Shown piece by piece: positions 45,884 to 55,771 of a stretch of DNA of 64,000 bases. Made by a program: the position numbers and the translations under genes. The stretch is from Styela clava. Its lineage: Eukaryota > Chordata > Ascidiacea > Stolidobranchia > Styelidae. The stretch spans positions 17,443,383 through 17,507,382 of the forward strand of contig NC_135252.1 in the NCBI RefSeq assembly GCF_964204865.1. Direction: 5' to 3'. Every line of letters begins with the position of its first letter. Position 1 is the first letter of the stretch. Under the pieces are notes generated by a model that was not told the DNA's origin, ran no database searches, and saw only the letters and a program-made list of their open reading frames with translations.

Positions 45884-48800
45884 TTAATCAAGATTCATTT
45901 TTGCTTCAATTTGAGGAAAATTCTTGAAGAAAGACAGAAACAACTTTTCACATTGTGATATTGCGCTTGCTCCACACATTTCTCGACATGAATGCATTGA
46001 TAACATTGCAGCTCCAAGATCACAAGTACGAAGGCCAAGCTTTGCTGAAAGTATCGGACCTATGGTGGAACCACATGGTGAATCATTTCGAACCATGACA
46101 TCCTGAGTACTGATACCAGCTATTCGTGCGGCCTCTCTGATTACAGCAGCTGTAACCACGGTTGTTGCGTACCTGGGGAATACATAATTAGAAGTTATTA
46201 TGAATATGGAATACATAATGCTGTTCAGTTTCATGAAAATTCAGTTTCTATAAAAATATATAGGGTAATGTTCATGCAAATTACTCTGTTCTGAACACAT
46301 ATAAATTCAGACGAAATTACAGCAGTAGACAAAATTAGCTTATGTCACATTTTAGAGTTTTGAGAAAATCATCTTTTTGTAATTCTCAGATCGATAAAGT
46401 TAAACTCACAAATGGACATAAAGCACTATCTATAATTACAACCAAACACGTATAGCATTGAAACCCAGACCAAAAGATGACAAACTCCTGGTCAATAATG
46501 ACAGAATATAAAAATGTACATTTTTGAAAAATGTGTCATCAGCTAATTTGGTATTACCATGGCAATATCTAGTACCTATGTTCTATTCGAAAACATTATT
46601 TTTGAATGTTTTTGAAGATATATTCTTACTTCTGATTATTATTGATTTTGATAACAGGGCCACCATGTAACGATGGACGCAAGTTTTCTTCGTGTTTGTC
46701 AAAATAGTTTGGATGAATTGCGTGAGCTGCATCAGCACTGATCATGAAAGACTTTGGCACACTCTCCTCAAATGCTGTAGGATTTTCTGCCTAAAATTGT
46801 TTCAAAGAAATATTTTAAAGAAATGAAGTTTGCTAAATAGCATATATTTGATATTACATATTAGATAATATTATTTCAGAAGGAAGCTAGAATTTAGTTT
46901 GGCCAATTGAAGTAACACTGATTAAAAAAATAAAACTCACAGATTTTCTAGGGTGACTGTGATAAAAGGATTAGAGGCATGAAATACAGGTACTCCCGTA
47001 GTGTGTGTATTAGGTTAGGGTTAGGCCATAATTTTGTTGCGATTTTCCTTATTTCAGTTCTATTACGAGTTCGAGGACTGTCTGTGTTAGCCAATTGAAT
47101 ATACAACTGCCCATAGGTTTCAGTTCCTTTACACAACTTGATGTAAAGTATATCTAATAACAAATATATATTCTTTCAATGTGAAATGGGAATATACTAT
47201 TGAGCTACGATTTCATGTACTTAGTATTCCTTCCGAATTGAGACCAGACTTGGCAGTAAATATTTGAAGGTAGTAGTATTGAAGGTTAACACAAATTTTT
47301 CGGTGATCCCGAAGTATGCGAACCAAGATGGCGGACATCGGAACGTAACAGGTTAGGGTTAGGCAATAATTTTTTTCCAATTTTCCTTATTTTAGTCCTA
47401 TTATCAGTTCGAAGACTAGCCAAGAGTCTCCCGTAGTATTTATACCTAAAATTATGGCCTAACCCTAACCTAGTACACATATTACATTCCGATGTCCGCC
47501 ATCTTGGTTTGCATACTTCGGGAGCCCCAATTTTTTTTTGTACTAGCGGAAATTGTTTTGAAAATTGTTGTAAAGTGACAGATTCACAAATCCTGAATCA
47601 TATTGAAAGTGCAAGATTGATAGGTATATCTACGTATAGATTTATATTTACAGAGTTTGAAATTCTTCTCATTATATATTCAGTGATGGAAGATCCTGCA
47701 CCCTGTGCGCTTGACGATCCGACTTCTTCATTGTCGTACAAACAAATCATTCTAATGTTCGGCTCATTTGCCAGAGATTCCTCATCACTGCATGAATCAA
47801 TGAGAGCCTTGAAAAAATAAAAATTTTTGTGAGGCAACTTGCTGGAGAAATGACCATCATGTGGAGGTAGCAACACCATCTGTATGAACAACCATCAGGA
47901 TAGGATAGGATTTACATATTTATCCCGGAGGAGAGGAAAGCCTACAAGATCATATGGCGAACCACGGCCTCTCGTCCAGTTACCAGTCCATGTCGTGTAT
48001 GGGATTAGTTAGCCAGTTTGAGAAGCATGGACTTGATGGTGGAGGAAGCCGTAACTGATCGGCGGTTTTGTGAAACACCCTGCGACAACGAAGAGTCCAG
48101 CAATACTCTCGCACATAACTATCCCTGCATAGGATATAAGCCTGTGAATCCACGCAGGGTAATCAGAGATGCATTGGCGAGCGTATTCGTAACAGATAGC
48201 ACGATGTGCCACACCGCCGAGCCTTCTTAATGAGCAAAGCAATAAAAATGGAACAACTAGATTTATCCCTCTGTTGTCATGAAAAGCATGCAGTTCAAGT
48301 TTGAGGTTTTTTTAAAAGCAACACTGCTGTACTGCATTTGCATTTCTGTACTAAATGTTGCTTGCTATTGAACTATCAGTATAATTATTCACAATTGCGT
48401 CTCCTAAAATGAAACACACACTATATTGCTGCTTGGAACTGTGGCATAATAAACAATTGGTAGCCCTTACCCATGATGTCAAATATTCATGCGACTTCAA
48501 GTTATGGAAAGTTTCTAAAAAAGCCAAACCTGAAGAGCTGGGTATGTACTCGACAAATTATCGAGCCGCGGAGAAAAGATCAACTCATCGAATGCTCCTC
48601 CGATAACAGAAGGTTGATGATCAGCCAAATAAAGATCCAAATCAACAATAAAATCAGGATCAACAGATAATTCTTTGCTCAGAAGTTGAGTCAACACAGG
48701 ATGATGCTTAGATTGACAAGAACTGCTGCCTGCTTTCTTCACCACTGCAGCTATTAATTAGAAAATATAGCATTGAAATTAAACCAAACTACAAAAAGCA

Positions 48801-50362
48801 AACTTGAGACCAGATGCAGAAAATGTGATGCACTTTGCACTTTTTTCAACTTGAAAATCTGCTCTGATCACTCAAATTTTAAATGAAGATGAATGGGAAA
48901 TATGCGATTTCACTTCATCGCAGTGCTGGGTTCAAATTATTTTTTCTATAAGGTCACACGCACTTACTCGAAAATGATGATCTCCAAACGAAGTTACCGG
49001 TGACTAATAAAGTGTCAAGAGCTTCTGAGACTATAAATCATTATATTGTAGAATTGTACGTTATTGAATTTAAGTCTGAATCCTAGCAAATTTTGAGGTT
49101 AGAGCACCAAGTCGATTCACTGCCTTTCAGAGTCGCGAGTCAGCTCACTCCTGTTTAAATCATACTCGAATAATGGTACATTTCATAATAAACAATGAAA
49201 TTGATGAATAGGTGACATAATGAGACTATTTCAACTTTAAAGCGATGTTATTTTGTTATTGAAAATTTCAATAGTGCATGCTTATTGTGCACATCAGGAA
49301 ATGAACAGATTAACTATTATATGATAATATCATATATATCTTCAAGTTGTTCCTTACTTTTGTTTAATTGATATTCAGCCTGTGTTGCAAGGATTGGGAC
49401 CATATGAAGTTCTTTATTGATTGAAAACCTATCATTCATTTCTCTTTGTAAATGGATAGCAAGATGAGGAATTCGCAGAATTGGACGATCTATATGAACT
49501 AACCTGACAATGTGAAAAAATCAAAAATGAAACTTCTTGGAAAACTTTGAGGTAAAGCAGAATGATATGCAATAAAATTTGTTCACTATTTGTCAAATAA
49601 AATAGAATGGAGCTAAATTGTTCAAAGAATTCAGACTACTATTTTTCCTATAAAATTTGGTCTTTTTAGCAATAAAATCATGACTTGCATTAAATTTTAT
49701 CACGAAAAATTTACTCATTTACAGATTTAAGATATATCAAATTAATTGTGAAGCATAACATAAGAATTGAATAAGAAAGTAACGTTAATCGTCAAAATGG
49801 TGTAAAAAAGGCTTTTAGAGATAAAATGAATCAATTGTTAACATAATACTGAAATATAAGATGCAACAAGAATGCTATAAAAAAATAGATGATTAAAATT
49901 CATTTGCATGAATCAGATAACAAACCTTTGTTCAATTTTAGCTCCATTTTCCGTTGAAACAATCACTCTTCCTGCCAATTTAAGGTCACGATCGAACCAA
50001 CTCCCCCAATTTCCCCCTCCATAAGTTTCGACCCCAACTTGCACATATCCAAACTTTTCTCGTGCACTTTTCACTTTAACTCTAGGACACGGACTGTCAG
50101 TGTGAGCCCCAACTATACTGAAGCCATTTCCCCCAACATATTTACCACCAACAGCAAATGCAATGATAGTAGACTGATTCCTGGTTACAAAATATTTGGA
50201 TTTTTGTGACAAGCTCCATTTGTCGCGTTCTCGGAGCTCTTGAAATCCTGCTTTGAGGAGCCGAGTTTTGCATTCCTGTACCGCATGCATGGGAGATGGC
50301 GATGCGTTTACAAACTCTAAAAACTTCTTCGCCGAACTCAGCATGGTATCTCTTTGATTCAT
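45884..50362 (-). CDS. DNPEP: Aspartyl aminopeptidase, M18 family (469 aa)
   Basis: Six exons in transcript order: 50362-49926, 49503-49358, 48750-48530, 47807-47652, 46790-46630, 46172-45884. All are GT-AG and phase-consistent, ending in TAA. The enzyme is a cytosolic dinuclear-zinc exopeptidase that removes N-terminal Asp or Glu from peptides and works as a large homo-oligomer (family knowledge). Metal and catalytic residues are all present: H87 in [11 protein letters not shown]258 in SPRLDNL, E295 and E296 in [11 protein letters not shown]340 in [10 protein letters not shown]434 in MHSCREM. Other family signatures are [28 protein letters not shown] and [14 protein letters not shown]. Length is close to the usual 470-475. 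The start has no signal peptide, as expected. Introns hold a SINE (47896-48222) and two foldback elements (46990-47152, 47303-47524). Confidence 0.96.
46990..47152. mobile_element. Foldback-family MITE fragment, copy E
   Basis: It starts GGTACTCCCGTAGTGTGTGT then TAGGTTAGGGTTAGGCC, and contains ATTACGAGTTCGAGGACTGT and TTACACAACTTGATGTAAAG like copies at 31136 and 33459. One terminal arm appears truncated. It lies in DNPEP intron 4. Confidence 0.55.
47303..47524. mobile_element. Foldback MITE with TTAGGGTTAGG-like block, copy F
   Basis: The left end GATCCCGAAGTATGCGAACC with AAGATGGCGGACATCGG is mirrored by CCGATGTCCGCCATCTTGG…GCATACTTCGGGAGCC on the right. Inside are ACAGGTTAGGGTTAGG and ATGGCCTAACCCTAACC. 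It lies in DNPEP intron 4, beside copy E. Confidence 0.7.
47896..48222 (-). repeat. tRNA-derived SINE, near full length
   Basis: On the minus strand it begins GGCTCGGCGGTGTGGCAC, has a degraded box B region around GATTCACAGGCTTATATCC, the body GGCTTCCTCCACCATCAAG and CGAGAGGCCGTGGTTCGCC, and ends AAATCCTATCCTATCC. It matches the 4871-5212 copy over its whole length. It lies in DNPEP intron 3, in the same orientation as the gene. Confidence 0.7.
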
Positions 50363-51690
50363 TTTGCCAATTTCTCAATTCACACTAGTCTACAACTGCA
50401 TCAGAAGATACTAGGCAATTATTGTAACAAATCGCAATCAAGACTGCAAGTTGCAACGTCCGCAAGCAAATTCGTCGAGTAAGCAAATATTCCCAGCGAC
50501 AAGCGCTAATCAAACAAACAGCTTGAACAACCTTCGCCCACTGTGAGAAGAGCTCTTGACTAAACAATGTTTTTAAAGGTTGAGAATTTTAATATTCATA
50601 CCGCAGTATCGAATAATTATACCAAAATTGTTTTTGTTCCATATCGTATCTAATAATAATAAAGAATGTCAAAAAAAGCGCGTCCTGCGCCCCAACTCAG
50701 GCTGAGTATGAGAAGCACACGCCAATGCAGTGAAGAGCTATTCAAACAAGTTCCCAAAGTTTTACCTATAAATTGCCCCGTATCAGACTTCGATATACTT
50801 CGGAAAAAAAGGCAAAGGTATACGTTCTACCATATATTTTTGACACAAAAAACTAATCCTTCATTTCTAGGAGGCAGAATTTAGCTTATGCAACTGATGG
50901 CCCGCGGGCCACAATCCGGCCCGCCAAGATATTAAGTGTGACCCTTGTCAATACTCTGATTTTTCCCCATCAAGCATAAAATCTTAATCCAACAGTTTAT
51001 GTTTGAAAAGGCGCTCATGTGGACATAAATACATGTACTTTTGTTCTTGTCGCTGCGTTAAATCTTTCGCCGTTTTGCCCGGTGCGGTTATTACTATGAG
51101 GCTAAGGTAAGCGATAGCCGCAGTCTCTTCTGTTGCCTTTCCCGCTATTTTTTTGTGTGTCCCAGCTACGTGTCTGAAGTGAAGGTTATATGGCCCGCCA
51201 ACAAAATATGTTGCACACCCCTGACTCATGAGAAGGTCGCTATTGGGAACTCGCAAAAAGCCATCCTAGTCTGGAGTACCTACAATCAAACACCTAGCAA
51301 AGTTTAAACTTCGAGCCGCAAGTCAAATCAATTTGCCATGCCACAGCTTCAAGTCATAAGAGAGGTTAATATACGTTGAAACTATTATTTCCACTTTTCT
51401 TTAATTCAGTTATTTTGAAAGAATTGAATTTGAAAACGGCAAGTCATATTTAACGTTTCTTGGAGTTGTAAAGATTTTGCCCATGGGGTAACTCATTGCC
51501 ATCTATACGAAATAAAGCATAATGGTTCGTTTCATTCCTCTAGTTCCTGTTATTATTCTGTTGTTCTTTTAATGATTTTATATTTCGAGTTAAATTAAAA
51601 TTGTTTTTTCGCTATTTTCTGCTTGAAATCAGTATCAATGTGTTGCTGACTGGATGATTCACTGAGTCTTTTGCGACCCCTAATAAATTG
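50363..51690. other. Region upstream of DNPEP with hAT-like and LINE-tail remnants
   Basis: No supported gene. A hAT-like remnant occupies about 50886-51235. The last ~150 bp before the retrotransposon (about 51530-51690) resemble the LINE 3' UTR at 62560-62720 (GTTGCTGACTGGATGATTCA…GCGACCCC). The DNPEP promoter should lie in 50363-50650; no specific element was recognised. Confidence 0.5.
50886..51235. mobile_element. hAT-like non-autonomous remnant rich in GGCCCGC
   Basis: The left end has CTGATGGCCCGCGGGCCACA and ATCCGGCCCGCC. The right end has TGGCCCGCCAACAAAATATG then TTGCACACCCCTG. Such paired GGCCCGC/GCAACA…CCCTG ends are typical of degraded hAT elements. No transposase frame remains. 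Confidence 0.45.
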
Positions 51691-51695
51691 CTACG

Positions 51696-52193
51696 TGTAG
51701 CGGTCATGATTCTAAACGGTGACCGCTATTATTGTAACTAAACTGGCAACGGTAACTCAGGGCATTGAACCCTGACCATTTTGGTGTTGGCGGGATCTCT
51801 TTCGGCGTGAGCCGCTTGGAGGTAGGACGTATAAATTTGTATCTTAATCAATCGGGGGACTTTTGGTATTATTAATTAGGACTTTTGGTATTATTAATTA
51901 GGCGTAGTTTAAATTTACATCATATAATTCTATTTTCCTGTTTCATATAGTTATTATTGGTCCCTCCTGTGTAATAGCACTGTATTTTACCGGATTACTG
52001 TTTGACAACTATTTCATCATTATTTGGCTAGGCTACTATTTTGACTCAACAATAAACATCTTTGGACAATCGTTTCGAACTTTGAAAGGAACTCAGACAG
52101 AACCGCGTCATCAAAAATAAAGTGCCTGTACGATCTATTTATTCCAATCACCCTAACGAGCACATCGCCATCGTATGGTGCTGAGCCGTTATA
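51696..52193 (+). repeat. 5' LTR of the BEL/Pao element (498 bp)
   Basis: It starts TGTAGCGGTCATGATTC and ends GCTGAGCCGTTATA. It has an inverted repeat AGCGGTCA…TGACCGCT at the front, a TATAAAT near 51830 as a possible promoter and AATAAA near 52117 as a possible polyadenylation signal. A 22-bp unit (GGACTTTTGGTATTATTAAT + TA) occurs twice. Confidence 0.92.
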
Positions 52194-52403
52194 GTAAAAT
52201 ACATCATCAAACCGCGGGAGGACATTGTCAAAATCTGCAAGTGTTGCAGTAAAGTATTGTGGGGTGTACCCACAGACCCAACACATTGTCAAAGTCTGCA
52301 AGTGTTGCAGCAAAACGTCATATAATCAGTAATTTGTGCTGCTGAGAAGGCCGTGTAGGCCTATTGTAATCAGCTGCAATTAGATACCGTAACGACCAAC
52401 ACC
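52194..52403 (+). other. BEL leader with an imperfect direct repeat
   Basis: Untranslated leader between the 5' LTR and gag. ACATTGTCAAAATCTGCAAG then TGTTGCAG (near 52224) is repeated as ACATTGTCAAAGTCTGCAAG then TGTTGCAG (near 52282), with GTATTGTGGGGTGTACCC between. The primer-binding site should be here, but no tRNA-complementary stretch was unambiguous. Confidence 0.6.
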
Positions 52404-54194
52404 ATGTCAACAAAATCTAGAGAAAGTCAAATTACTGATATAAAAGATGATTTGGATTCCTTGTCACCATGCGAAACTTTAAAAAGCAAACCAATTAAAA
52501 TGTTCTCTGCTGCTGACAAGTCCGGCTCTACTAGCAGTGAAAATAGCTCTAGCGTCCAACTAGACCAAGGCACAAGAAATAGTGACTCGTTGAAAGCAGC
52601 CTTCACTGAAATGGAGAATGACATTTTAGAAGCCATAGCCGACTGCAAATTGTCTTTCGTCACCTGCAAAGATGGTTCTGGAATTCAAGCGGTGTTTCCA
52701 AAACTAGTGCAGTATAAGTCAAGTTTATCTTCAATTGTCAAGGATATGAAGAACATTTTATTGGAGACTGATTTGATTAATTTCACACGTCGTTATCAAC
52801 AATGTATTGAAAATATTATACAAGTTTCTGAAACTGCTAGTGCGAAAATATTAGAACTAGATGAACGATCCCAATGTTCTCAATCATATCGCCCAACTTC
52901 AAAGCGGCACCGTTCTGCTCGAACTGTAAGCAGCGTGACATCAACAATGTCTGGGGAAAGCAAAGTTTCAAGCAAAAAAGAATTCTTCGACTTGCAAAAA
53001 GATGTGGCAGCAATGGAGGCTACGAGAGGCATTCGTAAACACCAATTTGATCTTCAGATTCAAAAAGAGATAGCAAAAGAGCAAGAAAAGGAACTTCAGA
53101 TTCAAAAAGAGATAGCGGAGAAAAAAGCCAGGGCGCTAGTTTGTCTTCAAGCTGAAGAGGCCGAAAATCCTTTCAGTGTTGATGTGGATCTAATGAAAGG
53201 TGCAAATAATTATTTCAATCAAAATAATAGTTGTTTTAATGCAAATTCAAAATCATCTCCTATTTTAAATGAGGCCCCAGCGTGCATGATTATTGATCCT
53301 CAAATTGGGCTAAATAATTCAGATATTTCTAATCATGATCAAATTTCATCCACTGTTGTTGATATTCCCTGCCAAGCATCGAGCTATAGTCCTGTAATCA
53401 ATCCCCGACCGCCCATTACTAATGTTAGTGCTTCCCAAGAGGCCGTTTCCACTGGTATTGTAAATGTTGGTAGCTTTTCCTTGCCACCCCCTAATGTGAA
53501 TTCATTCCCATCAGTGCCTACTGTTTCTAATGTATCACAAAATGTTTTTAATGTATCCAGTGTTGCTAGTGCTCCTTTTAACTGTTGTACACAAACCACC
53601 ACTGTGTCTGCCAATTCAGGCAGCTTACCAACTCATTGTAATGATAATAATATCTCTGTTCCCACTGTGAATAGTGCTGCTCTTCCTCCACAAACCTGCA
53701 ATCTTTCCCATGACATGACCAATTTAATGAGTAATATTTTATCAGTCCAAAGGGCTCCTGTAGCCAAAGTTAGGGTGTTTGATGGGGATCCATTGCAATA
53801 TCCACAATGGGAGAGTTCATTTAAAAAGCTAGTCGAGCAAAGGTTGCTTGATGACGCAGATAAAATGAATCTGCTTGAACGTCACTTGACAGGTGAACCC
53901 AAAAGTATGGTTGAAGGTTTGTTTTTATTACAATCCGAGAATTCTTATGAAAGAGCTAAAAAGGCCTTAAAAGATCGCTATGGTGATGACAGTGTCATTA
54001 GTGTAGCCTTTAGAACAAAACTGGCATCATGGCCTAAAATTGGTCCAAATGATATAAAAGGCATGTTGGCATTTTCTGATTTCCTTCAGCAAATTGTTGA
54101 GGTTAAAAAGGTTGTAGAGGATTTAAAAATTCTCGATTTTCCCTCAGAGCTATGTGTGTTAATCAAAAGAGTTTTGCCCCCCTTCATTGTTTAA
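52404..54194 (+). CDS. gag: BEL/Pao gag (DUF1759-type) protein, ends at a frame break
   Basis: 596 codons. The N-terminal third is polar with a helical region. A heptad-like segment (about residues 215-250) repeats LQIQKEIA with Glu/Lys-rich spacers, likely a coiled coil. A Ser/Asn/Pro-rich linker follows. From about residue 450 comes the DUF1759-type capsid-like domain (VRVFDGDPLQYPQWESSF, then LLERHLTGEPKSMVEG and ALKDRYGD). The frame ends in a stop just past a run of six cytosines, while homologous sequence continues in the next frame. It would assemble particles and package element RNA. Confidence 0.85.
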   Translation: MSTKSRESQITDIKDDLDSLSPCETLKSKPIKMFSAADKSGSTSSENSSSVQLDQGTRNSDSLKAAFTEMENDILEAIADCKLSFVTCKDGSGIQAVFPKLVQYKSSLSSIVKDMKNILLETDLINFTRRYQQCIENIIQVSETASAKILELDERSQCSQSYRPTSKRHRSARTVSSVTSTMSGESKVSSKKEFFDLQKDVAAMEATRGIRKHQFDLQIQKEIAKEQEKELQIQKEIAEKKARALVCLQAEEAENPFSVDVDLMKGANNYFNQNNSCFNANSKSSPILNEAPACMIIDPQIGLNNSDISNHDQISSTVVDIPCQASSYSPVINPRPPITNVSASQEAVSTGIVNVGSFSLPPPNVNSFPSVPTVSNVSQNVFNVSSVASAPFNCCTQTTTVSANSGSLPTHCNDNNISVPTVNSAALPPQTCNLSHDMTNLMSNILSVQRAPVAKVRVFDGDPLQYPQWESSFKKLVEQRLLDDADKMNLLERHLTGEPKSMVEGLFLLQSENSYERAKKALKDRYGDDSVISVAFRTKLASWPKIGPNDIKGMLAFSDFLQQIVEVKKVVEDLKILDFPSELCVLIKRVLPPFIV

Positions 54195-55479
54195 CAGGTG
54201 GAAAGAGTCAGTTTATGTATGGAAGTGTAAGTTTAATGTAAACACCTCTGATAACTTGAAGGTAAACTGCCCCAAATACCCTCCATTTGAGGAGTTTGCA
54301 AAATTTATTTTAAAGCGTGCCTCAGTGATGCATTGTCCTGAGATGACAGTTTTTGATGAGAATCTCAACCCGTCCAAGTATAATACTGAGCAAAATAGTA
54401 AGTCTAATCATTCGAGATATGGTCATCGAATGAATAAAAATTCCTTTAGCACTAATGTTTCACGAGATAGTTGCTTGCATTGTAATGGGCCTCACAAAAT
54501 TGGTGATTGTCAAACATTCTTACGAATTTCTTTGGTAAAAAGAAGGAAACTGTTCTGGGATAATTTTTTATGTTATTCTTGCGGAGTGAAAATGTCCAAG
54601 GGTCATAGTGCAAAGTCATGCAAAAACGTGGCTTCTTGCAGAAAGTGCAATAAGGGCCATTTGACATGTTTTCATGTTGACAATAAGCCAGAACAGACTG
54701 AAAGTAACCAATCTTTCTGTTCTGAAGTATGCTCAATAGTTGACCAACATGATGGTGTAGACCAATCCATGGTTATCCCAGTATGGGTCAAAGGTAACAC
54801 TTCAAAAGAAGTGTTATGTTACTGTCTGCTTGATGGCCAGTCTAATACAAGTTTTATCACAGGTGAGTTGCAACAGCAACTGGGGTTAAAGGGTGTTGAC
54901 ACCCAGATATCATTATTCACTATGTCCAGCCGTAATGACTTAATTCGTTGCAAGGTTTTTAAAAATATTCAAGTCTCTAGTTATGATCATAAAGATATTA
55001 TATCTGTTCCCAGAGCATATACCCGAGATGAGATCCCTGTCAAGAGATCTCAAATTCCCAAATCTGAAGTCCGCAAAAAGTGGAAACATCTAGCTGATGT
55101 AGCCAAGCACTTAATGCCATATATGCCAGATCTCCCTGTTTCTATGCTTATAGGCAGCAATGCACCAAATGCTATCAGACCTCGAGATATAATAGCCGGC
55201 CTAGAAACTGAGCCATATGCTCAAAGATCCATACTTGGATGGGGTGTTGTTGGGAAAGTTTGCCATGGTGATAATGATTGCTATGTAAGTCATAGGATGC
55301 TAGCATGTGGTGCTACTTCCAAAGTCGATCCCGGGGAGAAGTTTGTCTTCTCTACTAAAGTAAAAGAAGTATTACTTCCCAATCAGGTGTGTTCGATGTT
55401 TAATGCTGATTTTGTTGAGCACTGTGGCAATCAACAAAATATGTCAGGGTCTAAAAATTCTCTCAGATGGCATCACTAA
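54187..55479 (+). CDS. BEL/Pao gag C-terminus, zinc knuckles and protease-like region
   Basis: 430 codons in the frame following gag. Cys/His clusters (CLHCNGPHKIGDC, then CYSCGVKMSKGHSAKSC and CRKCNKGHLTCFH) are nucleocapsid-type zinc knuckles. CLLDGQSNTSFI sits where the retroviral-type aspartic protease has its active Asp, but the usual D-S/T-G triplet reads D-G-Q here, so the site may be altered. MLIGSNAPNAIRPRDI and SILGWGVVGK are typical of the segment before reverse transcriptase. The frame closes shortly after an overlap with the next frame. Confidence 0.8.
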   Translation: MFNRWKESVYVWKCKFNVNTSDNLKVNCPKYPPFEEFAKFILKRASVMHCPEMTVFDENLNPSKYNTEQNSKSNHSRYGHRMNKNSFSTNVSRDSCLHCNGPHKIGDCQTFLRISLVKRRKLFWDNFLCYSCGVKMSKGHSAKSCKNVASCRKCNKGHLTCFHVDNKPEQTESNQSFCSEVCSIVDQHDGVDQSMVIPVWVKGNTSKEVLCYCLLDGQSNTSFITGELQQQLGLKGVDTQISLFTMSSRNDLIRCKVFKNIQVSSYDHKDIISVPRAYTRDEIPVKRSQIPKSEVRKKWKHLADVAKHLMPYMPDLPVSMLIGSNAPNAIRPRDIIAGLETEPYAQRSILGWGVVGKVCHGDNDCYVSHRMLACGATSKVDPGEKFVFSTKVKEVLLPNQVCSMFNADFVEHCGNQQNMSGSKNSLRWHH

Positions 55480-55771
55480 AAAGGATGGCCATTACAAACT
55501 TCCATTACCTTTACGATCCCAACAAATCAACCTTCCAAATAATTTGCCTCTTGCTCAAAAAAGACTTGGGCAGCTGAAGAAGCGTATGCTTCGAGATCAG
55601 AAGTACAAAAATGATTATTATAAATTTATGTCGGACATCATTGAGAATTATGCTGAACGGGTGCCTGATGATGAAGTAAGTTTGAGCAATGGTAGTGTGA
55701 ATTATGTTCTTCATTTGGGTGTGTATCATCCAAAGAAACCTGATAAAATTCGTGTTGTGTTTGACTGTTAA
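55403..55771 (+). CDS. pol: BEL/Pao reverse-transcriptase N-terminal segment
   Basis: 122 codons bridging the two larger frames. It contains LPLPLRSQQINLPNNLPLAQ and VNYVLHLGVYHPKKPDKIRV then VFDC, the fingers region of BEL/Pao reverse transcriptases. It overlaps both neighbours and stops directly after VFDC, where the domain should continue. It is a piece of one domain, not an independent gene. Confidence 0.75.
   Translation: MLILLSTVAINKICQGLKILSDGITKKDGHYKLPLPLRSQQINLPNNLPLAQKRLGQLKKRMLRDQKYKNDYYKFMSDIIENYAERVPDDEVSLSNGSVNYVLHLGVYHPKKPDKIRVVFDC

Noticed and set aside
48531-48550. Earlier donor GTACAT in DNPEP exon 3
   Set aside because: It would delete conserved residues and break phase; the donor after CTTCAG at 48530 gives a perfect family match.
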